Source: Crystallibacter degradans
Lineage (GTDB): Bacteria > Actinomycetota > Actinomycetes > Actinomycetales > Micrococcaceae
Assembly: GCF_012952295.1 (NCBI RefSeq)
Contig: NZ_JABBCH010000007.1
Span: 147,335 to 211,334, forward strand
DNA: 64,000 nucleotides
Direction: 5' to 3'
Shown here: positions 44,571-54,223 of the stretch, one piece after another
Layout of the letters: each line of letters begins with the position of its first letter
Position numbering within the stretch: position 1 is the first letter of the stretch
The notes under the pieces: generated by a model
Databases searched by the model: none
The model's input: only the letters and a program-made list of their open reading frames with translations
Told to the model about the DNA's origin: nothing
Made by a program: the position numbers and the translations under genes

Positions 44571-45215
44571 TCAGCTGTCCGCAGAGTCCTTGAGCTCGAT
44601 GTAGTCGATGATCATGAATCCGTCCCACGGCACCAGGGCCACATACCATTCCTGGGCCTTCACGGTCTCGGCCGAGACCGGTGGGAATCCTTCCCCGCGC
44701 GGGGGAATGTAGGCGGCGTCGAACTTCAGGAAGGTCCCGGCGTCGGTGCTGGAATGTTCCTTCATGGTCATCAGTTCGTATTCACCGTTGGCGGGGTGGC
44801 CCGCTTCCAGCGCCAGTGCGATGTTCCGTTCGTTCAGGTCGCGCTGCTCGTCGTAATACGCCTCCCACGCCACGTCCGACCGGGTGACGAAGAGCGTGCC
44901 GGCATAGGCGTCGCGGTGGAGCTGCGCGAGATCTTCCGCGCAACTCGCGGGCAGGGCCGCGCCGCTCCATGCAGGGGAGGCGGCCAGTTCGGTGCCCGCA
45001 TTGGCCCAGGCAGCGTAACTGGCCAGTACATTGGCGGCCACCTGTGCAGGGGAGCCCTGGCCGATCGGCTCGGCCTGCACCGAGGCCGGGTCTACTGCCG
45101 GGCAAGTCGGCGTCGCCGTCGGTGTTGGTGCGGGTTCCGGGGAGTTGTCGCTGCAGCCGGCCATCAGGGCCGCGGCCGCCAGCATCATGACCGTTCCACG
45201 CCTGGCGTTACGCAC
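44571..45215 (-). CDS. putative lipoprotein of unknown function
   Basis: 214 aa starting at a GTG after GGGGGAAG. Signal peptide with lipobox: RGTVMMLAAAALMAGCSDNS, Cys21 being the likely lipidation site, followed by a proline/threonine-rich linker (EPAPTPTATPTCPA). The mature domain has two further cysteines and no motif I recognise. It contains an EWYVALVPWDGFMIIDYIEL segment near the C-terminus. Exported and membrane-anchored on the outer face; no functional assignment. Confidence 0.8.
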   Translation of the reverse strand: MRNARRGTVMMLAAAALMAGCSDNSPEPAPTPTATPTCPAVDPASVQAEPIGQGSPAQVAANVLASYAAWANAGTELAASPAWSGAALPASCAEDLAQLHRDAYAGTLFVTRSDVAWEAYYDEQRDLNERNIALALEAGHPANGEYELMTMKEHSSTDAGTFLKFDAAYIPPRGEGFPPVSAETVKAQEWYVALVPWDGFMIIDYIELKDSADS

Positions 45216-45324
45216 TGCTTCCCCCTGTGAAGTCCCAACGGCCCATGCGGCCCGGACCAGCCTACCGGCTTCACGCGCCGACCCGTTTAACGACGGCGCA
45301 CCCTACCGGCCTAGCATCTAAAGC

Positions 45325-46539
45325 GTGACGACGGCGGACCAGCAGCCCTGGCCGGGGCATCCGAAAGGCAGCAGGGCCTACCGGCATATGCTGATCGCGC
45401 TGCTCTTCGGCGGACTGGCCACCTTCGCCCAGCTCTACTCGGTGCAGGCCGTGCTGCCCGGCATCGCCCGCGACTTCCAGGTTTCGGCGGCGGACGCCGC
45501 CCTGAGCGTTTCCGCCGCCACCATCGGCTTGGCGCTCGCGGTCATCCCGTGGTCTGCCATCGCCGACCGCGCCGGCCGAAAACGCACGATGTCCTGGGCG
45601 ATCAGTGCCGCCGTCGTCCTTGGTTTGCTGCTGCCGCTCGCGCCGACTTTTCCTTCGATGCTGGCGCTGCGCTTTCTGGAGGGCGCGGCGCTTGGCGGCA
45701 TTCCCGCCGTCGCGCTGGTGTACCTGAACGAGGAGGTCCAGCGGCTGCACGCTGCGGTGGCCGCGGGGACCTACGTTGCCGGCACAACCATCGGCGGCCT
45801 CGCCGGTCGGCTGGTGGCCGGCCCGGTGGCGGAGTTTACCGACTGGCGCGCGGGTGTGCTCGCGGTGAGCGCGCTCTCCGCGGTCGCCGCCGTCCTCTTC
45901 GTCCGGCTGGCCCCCGCCCCGCGGGGTTTCCGGCCGGTGGTCCGCGGGCAGGGACCCAAACTGGCCGAGCGCATCCTCATCAACCTGCGCTCGCCGCGGC
46001 TGCTGGCCCTCTACGGACAGGGCTTCCTGCTGATGGGTGGCTTCGTCGCGGTCTACAACTACCTCGGCTTCCGGCTTGAGGCGCCGCCGTTCAACCTGCC
46101 GACGTCGCTGGCCAGCCTGCTCTTCCTGGCGTACCTGGCCGGCACGGTGTCCTCCCGTTTAGCGGGCGGGCTGACAGTGCGGTTCGGGCGGTTGCGCGTG
46201 CTTCTCGCCAGCATCCCGGTGATTATCGCGGGCTTGGCGATCACGCTGGCCGATTCGCTGCCGGTCATCCTGGTGGGTCTGGTGGTCTTTACCGGAGGAT
46301 TCTTCGGCGCGCACTCGGTGGCGTCGGGTTGGACACCGCGGCTTGCCACCGTGGGCCAGTCCCAGGCCTCGGGCCTCTACAACCTGTTCTACTATGCCGG
46401 ATCGAGCCTGCTCGGCTGGGCAGGCGGCCTGTTTTTCGTGCAGTTCGGCTGGGCGGGCGTCGCCATCTTTGCCGCGGTGCTCGCGCTTTTCGCAGGCACG
46501 ACGGCGGTGCTCGCCTTGCGTGGTTCCGAGACGAAATAA
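45325..46539 (+). CDS. MFS transporter, YNFM type
   Basis: 404 aa from a GTG with no obvious ribosome site (possibly leaderless). Twelve hydrophobic segments. The first loop carries PWSAIADRAGRKRTMSWAI, the DRxGRR-like motif of MFS, and TFAQLYSVQAVLPGIARDFQ with EGAALGGIPAVALVYLNEEV matches the YnfM efflux subfamily. Substrates of this group are sugars or small drugs, unknown here. It is followed by a multicopper oxidase gene 91 bp downstream with its own regulatory-looking dyad. Confidence 0.87.
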   Translation: MTTADQQPWPGHPKGSRAYRHMLIALLFGGLATFAQLYSVQAVLPGIARDFQVSAADAALSVSAATIGLALAVIPWSAIADRAGRKRTMSWAISAAVVLGLLLPLAPTFPSMLALRFLEGAALGGIPAVALVYLNEEVQRLHAAVAAGTYVAGTTIGGLAGRLVAGPVAEFTDWRAGVLAVSALSAVAAVLFVRLAPAPRGFRPVVRGQGPKLAERILINLRSPRLLALYGQGFLLMGGFVAVYNYLGFRLEAPPFNLPTSLASLLFLAYLAGTVSSRLAGGLTVRFGRLRVLLASIPVIIAGLAITLADSLPVILVGLVVFTGGFFGAHSVASGWTPRLATVGQSQASGLYNLFYYAGSSLLGWAGGLFFVQFGWAGVAIFAAVLALFAGTTAVLALRGSETK

Positions 46540-46574
46540 CTTCTGGATCAAGACTTTTCCAAGATGGGGATGAC

Positions 46575-46609
46575 GTACTAGGTGCGGTACTCAAGTGGGG
46601 GACTAGTAC
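46575..46609. promoter_or_regulatory. GTACTAG inverted repeat before the multicopper oxidase
   Basis: GTACTAG (46575-46581) and CTAGTAC (46603-46609) are perfect inverted arms 21 bp apart, with a third GGTACT between them. The right arm ends about 20 bp before the oxidase ATG. It is probably a transcription factor site. Confidence 0.45.
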
Positions 46610-46630
46610 TTGCATCGAGAGGCTTTAGCT

Positions 46631-49027
46631 ATGGGGAACGGTCTATTCAGTCTTGTGCGGCGCGGAACGGAGCCCGCTACCAACGTCAGGACCGGTTCCA
46701 CCGGGTCGGCGGGCGTGCTGGATCTCTACATCAATGAGGGCTTTGTGCCTATGGTGGACGGCGCGCTGGTCTACCATCGCGGGTTTGGGGACCGACAGAC
46801 GGCCCCATCGGATCCGAACCCGAGCCTGCGAATAGCCCCGCGGATCTTTATTCGGTCCGGCCAGGTGGTCGCGAGCCGTACCTACCCGTTGAACCGGCCG
46901 TTGCCGCCCCATGGCAGACCCGCGCCGGAACGTCCGGATCCGCAGGAAGAGTACTACTACCTGCCGAAACGCCGGTACTGGGCCAGCTATTTTCCGGAGC
47001 GGACCATCATCGCGGAGGTGGGAAGCACCATCAGGCTGCGCATCCACAACCGGCTTAAGCAGCCCCACGAACTGGCCATCCACGGAGCGGGACCGAACCG
47101 GGGGGACGTCACCAGCGGAAGCATTCGTTCCGGCGCGACCGGAATCCTGAACCTGAAGGCCCCGGCCCCAGGAACGTACCTTTATTCCGATCCCACCAAT
47201 GGGGCTGTTGAACGCACACTGGGACTCTACGGGGTACTGGTGGTTATCGACCCGGCCCGGGCCTGGCACCTCGGCCCGAACGGCCCGGAGTTCGAGCGCC
47301 AATGGCTGTGGATGTGCCACAACGTGGTGCCGGAGTGGGCCAGCGTGGCTTCCCGGGGCGGCAGACTCGACAGCATCGGAACGGACGTTGCCCCACGCTA
47401 CTTCAATCTGAATGACGAGGCCGGCTTCCGCTCCCTGGGCGTCTCCGACGACCCTGAACTGAACGAGGAGAGGGAGGAAGACAGCCTTCCCTCAGGTTTC
47501 CCCCGCTTGACGGATGTGCGGAACTTCAGCCAATCGCCGGCAGTGGGAACGGTCCGGACCGGACAGCTGATCCGGATGGTCAACGCCGGCATCGTGGGCC
47601 ATCAACTGCATTATCACGGCAATCACGTCTGGACCGTCAGGGAGAACGGGAGGGACTTCCCGCGCGAGAAGGGCACGGTGATGGCGGACGGCCACGTGAG
47701 CCTCCAGCAGTGGGAGGACACTGTTGCGCTTTCGCCGCTTGAACGCAAAGAAGCGATCCTGCCGATGGTGCGCCCGCCGGACTGTGTCGACGCCGTTTGG
47801 GAAGCCCGTAAGGAAGACTGGCGGTACCCCATGCATTGCCATGCGGAGCCTTCACAGACGGCGGCCGGCGGTCTCTACCCGGGCGGCCTGGTCGCAGACT
47901 GGGTGCTGGCCGGAGAGCATGAAGCCGAGGCCCACCATAAATACGAGAGCCAGGTGGACTTTGCCTCCGACCAGCCCCATGAGGGCAGCCCGGAAACCAT
48001 GTTCCGACAACGCCCCGACGTCTCGATGACGTTCGACTTCTTCAGCCGTGAACTGGAATTCCCCGACGGTTCCGAGCACGAAGTGTGGAGCTTTGCGACC
48101 AACAGCAAAGACCGGGGCATGCCCGGTCCGCTGGCGCGGTTCACGGAAGGCGACATCTTCCACGGAACCATTGAGCCGAGCAAACGCGTACACACCATCC
48201 ACTGGCATGGCATTGAACCCGATCCCCGCAACGACGGCGTGGGCCACACCTCCTATGAAGTCACCGGCCACTACACCTATCAACTGAGGCCGGACATCGG
48301 CGAAGCAGGGAATCCGAACCGCGGAGGGTCGGGCACGTATTTCTACCATTGCCACGTCAATACACCGCTGCATGTCGAGATGGGCATGTTCGGCATCGTC
48401 ATCGTCGACCCGGCAATCGACCGGGTGAAGCCGCCGAGTCCGGGGACACGACGTGCCTTCGTCGACGGCCCGGAGTACGACATCGCCACCGAAACTGTGC
48501 TGCTGCCGTATTCCCTGGACCCGAGCTGGCATGAAATGAACCATGCGGCAGGCCTCTCCGGCGAGGACGCCGGCCTGAACCGGTTCAAAGCCAAGCATTT
48601 CTACACCCTGGGCGGTGTCGTCCCCAAGAGACCTGGCGGCCGCCGCGTCTGGGCCTTCTCCAGCATGAAGGCGAATACGAAACAAAGCGGACTCGCGCCG
48701 ACATTGGTCCGCATGGTCAACGTGGACTATTTCCCCACCCTGACGGAATTTACCGACATGAAGGGCAAACCCGTGGCGATGGCCGACCTGATTGCCCATG
48801 ACGGGCGTCCGTTCCGCAACACCGCCGATCCCAACGGCCCTTCCACGCCGGTCTGGTCCAGCAAGTATCCGCTCCGCACCAGCAAGATAGCTTCTGGAGC
48901 GGCGGAAAAATACGACTTCCTGCTCCGCCCGCCTGCACCCGGCAAGTACCTCATGCACATCAAGTTCCTGTCCTGGGTGCCCGGGGAGGTGCGGGCCACC
49001 AAGACGGTGACCATTACCGCCGTGTAG
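46631..49027 (+). CDS. large multicopper oxidase without an export signal
   Basis: 798 aa from the ATG at 46631 (GAGAGG eight bases upstream; the in-frame TTG at 46610 is less likely). Copper motifs occur along the chain: PHELAIHG, QLHYHGNHVW, RYPMHCHAEPSQ, HTIHWHGIEPDP, and FYHCHVNTPLHVEMGM, the last being a type-1/type-3 centre with HCH-x5-H-x3-M. A C-terminal cupredoxin-like region follows (PAPGKYLMHIKFLSWVPGEV). It oxidises a phenolic, metal or other substrate with oxygen. It is nearly twice the size of CotA/CueO and begins MGNGLFSLVRRG with no Tat or Sec signal, which is unusual. Confidence 0.85.
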   Translation: MGNGLFSLVRRGTEPATNVRTGSTGSAGVLDLYINEGFVPMVDGALVYHRGFGDRQTAPSDPNPSLRIAPRIFIRSGQVVASRTYPLNRPLPPHGRPAPERPDPQEEYYYLPKRRYWASYFPERTIIAEVGSTIRLRIHNRLKQPHELAIHGAGPNRGDVTSGSIRSGATGILNLKAPAPGTYLYSDPTNGAVERTLGLYGVLVVIDPARAWHLGPNGPEFERQWLWMCHNVVPEWASVASRGGRLDSIGTDVAPRYFNLNDEAGFRSLGVSDDPELNEEREEDSLPSGFPRLTDVRNFSQSPAVGTVRTGQLIRMVNAGIVGHQLHYHGNHVWTVRENGRDFPREKGTVMADGHVSLQQWEDTVALSPLERKEAILPMVRPPDCVDAVWEARKEDWRYPMHCHAEPSQTAAGGLYPGGLVADWVLAGEHEAEAHHKYESQVDFASDQPHEGSPETMFRQRPDVSMTFDFFSRELEFPDGSEHEVWSFATNSKDRGMPGPLARFTEGDIFHGTIEPSKRVHTIHWHGIEPDPRNDGVGHTSYEVTGHYTYQLRPDIGEAGNPNRGGSGTYFYHCHVNTPLHVEMGMFGIVIVDPAIDRVKPPSPGTRRAFVDGPEYDIATETVLLPYSLDPSWHEMNHAAGLSGEDAGLNRFKAKHFYTLGGVVPKRPGGRRVWAFSSMKANTKQSGLAPTLVRMVNVDYFPTLTEFTDMKGKPVAMADLIAHDGRPFRNTADPNGPSTPVWSSKYPLRTSKIASGAAEKYDFLLRPPAPGKYLMHIKFLSWVPGEVRATKTVTITAV

Positions 49028-49132
49028 GAGGACGAAGTCGGGGAAGCGTTCACCGAAGGCGTAGCACCAGCTGGATCAACCACGGGCGCAGGGTGGTTTT
49101 AATAGATCACCAACTGTTCGAGGAAGTGCTCT

Positions 49133-50113
49133 GTGAACGCAACAGCCGGCGCCGGTCCAGCCCCCGGCGCCGAAGATCCGCTTGATGCTTACTCACGGAC
49201 CGTCATCCGCGTGGCGGAATCCGTTACTCCGCACGTGGCTGCCATCGAGATGGCGCGCCATGGCCGCAACGGGCCTGTCCGGGTCGGTGCAGGTTCGGCC
49301 GTGGTGTTCACCGAAGACGGCTACCTGCTGACCAACGCCCATGTGGTCGCCGGCGCCAATGAAGGGCGGGCGGTCTTTGCGGACGGCAGCGCCACGGACA
49401 TCGACATCATCGGCGCCGACCCGTTGTCTGACCTGGCCGTCCTCCGCGGCCTGTCCGCCACACCGGCACCGGCCCGGCTCGGCGATGCCGAAGCGCTGCG
49501 GGTAGGACAGCTGGTCATTGCTGTAGGCAACCCGCTGGGCCTGAGCGGCTCCGTGTCCGCAGGGGTCGTGAGCGGTCTCGGCCGCTCGATGCCTGCCTGG
49601 ACCGGCGGCAGCAGGCGGGTGATCGAAGACGTCATCCAGACGGACGCGGCCCTGAACCCGGGCAGCTCCGGCGGTGCGCTTGCCGACAGCCGCGGGTACG
49701 TAGTCGGCATCAGTACAGCCGTGGCCGGGGCAGGCCTCGGACTGGCCATCCCGATTAACGCCACCACCCGCCGCATCATCTCCGCGCTGCTGACCGACGG
49801 GCGGGTCCGCCGCGCCTACCTTGGCCTGGTCAGCACCCCAGTGCAGCTGCCGGCAACCGTCAAGCTGCGCAACGGGCAGCGCCACGCGCTGCGCGTCGTC
49901 GAGGTCATTCCCGGTTCACCGGCCGCCAAGGCCGGCCTGAAGCAGGGCGACCTCGTGGTCAGCGCCGGCCGCAGGCCGGTGGCAAGCGCCGAAAGCCTGC
50001 AGAAGCTGCTGTTCTCGGACGCCATCGGCGTGCCCTTCCCGGTCACCGTCATGCGCTCCGGGGCGCTGGTGGACGTCGTCGCCGTCCCGGAGGAGATGAC
50101 CGAATCCGTCTAA
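49133..50113 (+). CDS. S1C serine protease with PDZ domain (HtrA/DegP-like), no export signal
   Basis: 326 aa from a GTG after GAGGAAG. Trypsin-like triad: His70 in YLLTNAHVVAGA, Asp100 in DPLSDLAVLRG, Ser179 in ALNPGSSGGALADSRG. Residues about 235-315 form a PDZ domain (VVEVIPGSPAAKAGLKQGDL, LVVSAGRRPVASAESLQKLL). Neither signal peptide nor transmembrane anchor is present, so unlike most HtrA proteins it should act inside the cell unless the start is wrong. The preceding oxidase gene also lacks a signal, which may hint at a joint intracellular stress function (inference). Confidence 0.88.
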   Translation: MNATAGAGPAPGAEDPLDAYSRTVIRVAESVTPHVAAIEMARHGRNGPVRVGAGSAVVFTEDGYLLTNAHVVAGANEGRAVFADGSATDIDIIGADPLSDLAVLRGLSATPAPARLGDAEALRVGQLVIAVGNPLGLSGSVSAGVVSGLGRSMPAWTGGSRRVIEDVIQTDAALNPGSSGGALADSRGYVVGISTAVAGAGLGLAIPINATTRRIISALLTDGRVRRAYLGLVSTPVQLPATVKLRNGQRHALRVVEVIPGSPAAKAGLKQGDLVVSAGRRPVASAESLQKLLFSDAIGVPFPVTVMRSGALVDVVAVPEEMTESV

Positions 50114-50287
50114 CTGACCGAGCCTCAGCGCCCGCCCAAGATCCTCCTTTCGACTGATAGACACTGTCCGATCGCAGGCATACGCTAGGGTGCGGCCTTT
50201 TCTTGCGGCGCCGTCCGGCAACCGGCGCCCCACCGCGACACTCACGCACCCTGGCTCTATCACTCACAATCCCGAGGAACCGGCTTC

Positions 50288-52021
50288 ATGCTGATCAAAC
50301 TGGTCCGTCACTACATACGGCCCTACCTGTCACTGGTCCTGGCGGTGGTCATCCTGCAGCTCGCAGCGACCATCGCGGCCCTCTACCTGCCCAGCCTGAA
50401 CGCCCAGATTATCGACCAGGGCGTGGCCCGGGGCGACACCGAGTACATCTGGAACATCGGCATGGTCATGCTCGGGGTCAGCCTCATCCAAGTAACGACG
50501 GCGATCGCCGCGGTCTGGTTCGGCTCGAAGGCCGCGATGGCCGTCGGCCGGGACGTGCGCAAGGGCGTCTTCCACAAGGTGTCCGGCTTCTCGGCCCAAG
50601 AGGTTAACGAGTTCGGCGCGCCCAGCCTGATCACCCGCGGCACCAACGATGTGCAGCAGGTCCAGATGCTGGTGCTGATGGGCCTGAACTTCATGGTGGC
50701 GGCGCCCATCATGTGCATCGGCGGCATCATCATGGCGCTGCGCGAGGACCTTGCGCTCTCCTGGCTGGTGTGGGTATCCGTACCGGCGCTGTTCGTCGTC
50801 GTCGGTTTCCTGGTCTGGCGCCTGATGCCGCTGTTCCGGTCCATGCAGACCAAGATCGACAACATCAACGGGGTGCTGCGCGAACAAATCACCGGCATCC
50901 GCGTGGTGCGCGCCTTTGTCCGCGAGCCGTTCGAGGCCAAACGGTTCGGCAAGGCCAACCGGGAACTGACGGACGTGTCCCTGGCCGTGGGCTCGCTGTT
51001 TGTGCTGATGTTCCCGGCGATCGGCATGATCATGCACCTGGCCACGGCGGCCGTGCTGTGGTTCGGCGGGCTGCGGGTGGATGCGGGGGAGATGCAGGTG
51101 GGCGCGCTGACCGCGTTCCTGCAGTACCTGCTGCAGATCCTGGTGGCGGTCATGATGGGCACGTTCATGGCGATGATGATTCCGCGCGCCTCGGTCTGTG
51201 CCGAGCGGATCGGCGAGGTGCTCGGCGTCAAGCCTTCCGTCCACGAGCCCGAGCAGCCGCTGCAGCCGGCGGACAAGGCCGGCGTGGTGGAGTTCCGGAA
51301 CGTTTCCTTCGCCTATCCGGGCGCCGAAGCTCCGGTCCTCAACGATGTCAGTTTCACCGCCCGGCCCGGGCAGACCACCGCCATTGTGGGCAGCACCGGG
51401 TCAGGTAAGAGCACTCTGATTTCCATGCTGCCCCGGCTTTTCGACGTCGGCAGCGGCGAGGTCCTGCTCGACGGCATTCCCATCACCAGCATGGCGCGCC
51501 CGGACATCACGGACCGTGTGGCGTTGGTGCCGCAGCGGCCGTACCTGTTCTCCGGCACCATCGCACACAACCTGCGCTTCGGCAACCCTCAAGCGCACGA
51601 CGACGACCTCTGGGAAGCCTTGACCGTGGCCCAGGGCGCGGATTTCGTGCTGGCCAAGGAGCACGGTTTGAACTCGCCGGTGTCGCAGGGCGGCACCAAC
51701 GTTTCCGGCGGGCAGCGCCAGCGGCTCTGCATCGCGCGGGCGCTGGTGGCCAAGCCCAAGGTGTACCTGTTCGACGACTCGTTTTCGGCGCTGGATGTGG
51801 CCACGGATGCCCGGCTGCGGGCTGCGCTGAAGGCCAAGACCAGGGACGCCACAGTGATCATCGTGGCCCAGCGCGTCACCACCATCACGGACGCGGACCA
51901 GATCCTGGTGATGGAGCACGGGCAGATCGTCGCCCGCGGCACCCATGAGGAGCTGCTGGAAACCTCGCCCACCTACCAGGAAATTGTTGAATCGCAGACC
52001 CAGGCGGAGGAGGTGGCATGA
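50288..52021 (+). CDS. ABC exporter half-transporter with degenerate catalytic site
   Basis: 577 aa; GAGGAACC precedes the ATG. Six-helix membrane domain (residues 1-310) and a nucleotide-binding domain with Walker A VGSTGSGKSTL, signature NVSGGQRQRLCIARAL and Walker B VYLFDDSFSALD. The residue after the Walker B Asp is Asp rather than the catalytic Glu, as in the non-canonical partner of heterodimeric exporters such as TM287/288 and BmrCD. Its stop overlaps the next gene's ATG (ATGA), so the two halves are made together. Likely a multidrug or lipid exporter. Confidence 0.9.
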   Translation: MLIKLVRHYIRPYLSLVLAVVILQLAATIAALYLPSLNAQIIDQGVARGDTEYIWNIGMVMLGVSLIQVTTAIAAVWFGSKAAMAVGRDVRKGVFHKVSGFSAQEVNEFGAPSLITRGTNDVQQVQMLVLMGLNFMVAAPIMCIGGIIMALREDLALSWLVWVSVPALFVVVGFLVWRLMPLFRSMQTKIDNINGVLREQITGIRVVRAFVREPFEAKRFGKANRELTDVSLAVGSLFVLMFPAIGMIMHLATAAVLWFGGLRVDAGEMQVGALTAFLQYLLQILVAVMMGTFMAMMIPRASVCAERIGEVLGVKPSVHEPEQPLQPADKAGVVEFRNVSFAYPGAEAPVLNDVSFTARPGQTTAIVGSTGSGKSTLISMLPRLFDVGSGEVLLDGIPITSMARPDITDRVALVPQRPYLFSGTIAHNLRFGNPQAHDDDLWEALTVAQGADFVLAKEHGLNSPVSQGGTNVSGGQRQRLCIARALVAKPKVYLFDDSFSALDVATDARLRAALKAKTRDATVIIVAQRVTTITDADQILVMEHGQIVARGTHEELLETSPTYQEIVESQTQAEEVA

Positions 52022-54153
52022 GCACGGACAAGGACACGGACAAGGACATCCGCCAAGACGACGGCCGCACATCTGACGGCCACACGACCGGCTCGCGTAC
52101 CTTCGACCCGCCCACCAGCGACGGCCCCGCCATAGACCGCCCCATGGACGGCCCCACCATCGACCCGGTGGTGGCGCCGACTCCAGGCGCGGCGGCGGAC
52201 GCCGAGGCACAGGTCCTCGAGGAGGAGTTCCAGCCCACCGAGGCCGACGGCGACATGTTCGGCGGCACGCCGGCGAAGAAGGCCAAGCAATTCTGGCCGT
52301 CCGCCAAGCGGCTCTTCGGGCTGCTGAAGCCGGAAAAGGCAGCAATCGCCGTGGTGCTCGCCATGGTGATCATCGCCGTCGTTCTTAATGTCATTGCCCC
52401 GCGGGTCCTCGGCAACGCGATGGACGTGATTTTCAACGGCGCCATCAGCAGCAACCTGCCCGCCGGCGCCACCCAGGAGCAGGTGATCGCGGGGCTGCGC
52501 GTCCAGGGGCAGGACCAGTTCGCGGACCTGCTATCCGGGATGGAAATCACGCCCGGCGCCGGCATCGATTTCGAACTGCTGGGCCGGCTGATCGCTATCG
52601 TACTGGGCATGTACGTGGTGTCCTCGCTCTTCATGTGGCTGCAGGGCTACGTGCTGAACAAGGTGGTCATGCGCGTGGTCTACAACCTGCGCCGCGACGT
52701 GGAAGACAAGCTGAACCGGCTGCCGCTGAACTACTTCGATACCCGCCAGCGCGGCGACCTGCTTTCCCGGGTGACTAACGACGTCGACAACGTCCAGCAG
52801 GCGCTGCAGCAGGCCTTCGCGCAGTTGATCATGTCCGCGCTGAGCCTGATCGGCATCACGGTCATGATGTTCATCGTCTCCTGGCAACTGGCCGTCATCG
52901 CCCTCATCGCGCTGCCGCTTTCCGCACTAGGCGCCGGTCTGATCGGCGCACGCAGCCAGAAGCTGTTTGCCGCCCAGTGGAAGAACACCGGGCAGCTGAA
53001 CGGGCATATCGAGGAGTCCTTCAGCGGGCATGACCTGGTGCGCGTGTTCGGCCGGGAGAAGGAGTCGCTGGCGCAGTTCGACGAGAAGAACGAGGAACTC
53101 TACCAGGCCTCCTTCGGCGCGCAGTTTGTCTCCGGCATGATCATGCCCGTCATGCAGTTCATCTCCTACCTCTCCTACGTGGGGATCGCAGTGGTGGGCG
53201 GGCTGCGTGTGGCCTCCGGCTCGATGACCCTGGGCGAGGCGACGGCGTTCATCCAGTACTCGCGCGAGTTCAACCAGCCGCTGAGCCAGATGGCGGGCAT
53301 GGCCAACATGCTCCAGTCCGGCGTTGCCTCCGCAGAGCGGGTGTTCGAACTGCTCGACGCCGAGGAGCAGGACCCGGACACGGCCACCAAGTCGCTGCCC
53401 GCCAAGACGGACGGCCATGTCGAGTTCGAGCACGTCAGCTTCAGCTACACCCCGGACAAGCCGCTGATCGAGGACCTGTCCTTCGCGGCGAAACCCGGCG
53501 AAACCGTGGCGATCGTGGGGCCCACCGGCGCCGGCAAGACCACCCTGGTAAACCTGGTGATGCGCTTCTACGAGCTGAACTCCGGCCGGATCACCCTGGA
53601 CAACGTGGACATCACGCAGCTCAGCCGGGCCGAGCTGCGCTCCAAGGTGGGCATGGTGCTGCAGGACGCTTGGCTCTTCGGCGGTACCATCGCGGAGAAC
53701 ATCCGCTACGGCAATCTCGGCGCCACCGAGGAGCAGGTGCTCGAGGCGGCAAAGGCCACCTACGTGGACCGCTTTGTACGGGCATTGCCGGATGGCTATG
53801 ACACGGTGATCGACGAAGAGGGCAACAACGTCAGCGCCGGCGAGAAGCAGTTGATCACCATCGCCCGCGCGTTCCTGGCCAACCCGTCGCTGTTGATTCT
53901 GGACGAGGCCACGAGTTCGGTGGACACCCGGACCGAACTGCTGGTCCAGCACGCCATGGCGGCCCTGCGCACTGACCGGACCAGTTTTGTGATCGCGCAC
54001 CGGCTCTCCACCATTCGCGACGCCGACATCATCCTGGTGATGGAGGACGGGCAGATCGTGGAGCAGGGCAACCACACGGAACTGCTTGAAGCCCAGGGTG
54101 CGTACTACCGGCTCTATATGTCCCAGTTCGCCGCTGCTGCGGATACGGTGTAA
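52018..54153 (+). CDS. ABC exporter half-transporter, canonical partner
   Basis: 711 aa, with an extended acidic/Asp-Thr-rich N-terminus of about 90 residues before the first membrane helix (AAIAVVLAMVIIAVVLNVIA). An additional extracytoplasmic loop (about 140-180) is inserted between the first two helices. The ATPase domain has GPTGAGKTTLVNLV, signature NVSAGEKQLITIARAFL and a complete Walker B LLILDEATSSVDTR. It pairs with the preceding gene (4-bp overlap). The NVSAGEKQ signature is of the YheH/TM288 type. A GC hairpin follows the stop. Confidence 0.9.
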   Translation: MSTDKDTDKDIRQDDGRTSDGHTTGSRTFDPPTSDGPAIDRPMDGPTIDPVVAPTPGAAADAEAQVLEEEFQPTEADGDMFGGTPAKKAKQFWPSAKRLFGLLKPEKAAIAVVLAMVIIAVVLNVIAPRVLGNAMDVIFNGAISSNLPAGATQEQVIAGLRVQGQDQFADLLSGMEITPGAGIDFELLGRLIAIVLGMYVVSSLFMWLQGYVLNKVVMRVVYNLRRDVEDKLNRLPLNYFDTRQRGDLLSRVTNDVDNVQQALQQAFAQLIMSALSLIGITVMMFIVSWQLAVIALIALPLSALGAGLIGARSQKLFAAQWKNTGQLNGHIEESFSGHDLVRVFGREKESLAQFDEKNEELYQASFGAQFVSGMIMPVMQFISYLSYVGIAVVGGLRVASGSMTLGEATAFIQYSREFNQPLSQMAGMANMLQSGVASAERVFELLDAEEQDPDTATKSLPAKTDGHVEFEHVSFSYTPDKPLIEDLSFAAKPGETVAIVGPTGAGKTTLVNLVMRFYELNSGRITLDNVDITQLSRAELRSKVGMVLQDAWLFGGTIAENIRYGNLGATEEQVLEAAKATYVDRFVRALPDGYDTVIDEEGNNVSAGEKQLITIARAFLANPSLLILDEATSSVDTRTELLVQHAMAALRTDRTSFVIAHRLSTIRDADIILVMEDGQIVEQGNHTELLEAQGAYYRLYMSQFAAAADTV

Positions 54154-54178
54154 CAAAGCGCTGCTTGGAGGCCGAAGA

Positions 54179-54206
54179 CAGGACCCCGCACAAGGGCGGG
54201 GTCCTG
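54179..54206. terminator. hairpin between convergent ABC exporter and Nramp-like genes
   Basis: CAGGACCCCGC (54179-54189) and GCGGGGTCCTG (54196-54206) form a perfect 11-bp stem with a six-base loop. T-runs are poor on both sides, but position between two convergent genes supports a bidirectional terminator. Confidence 0.7.
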
Positions 54207-54223
54207 CGAGTTGATATGTCGTG

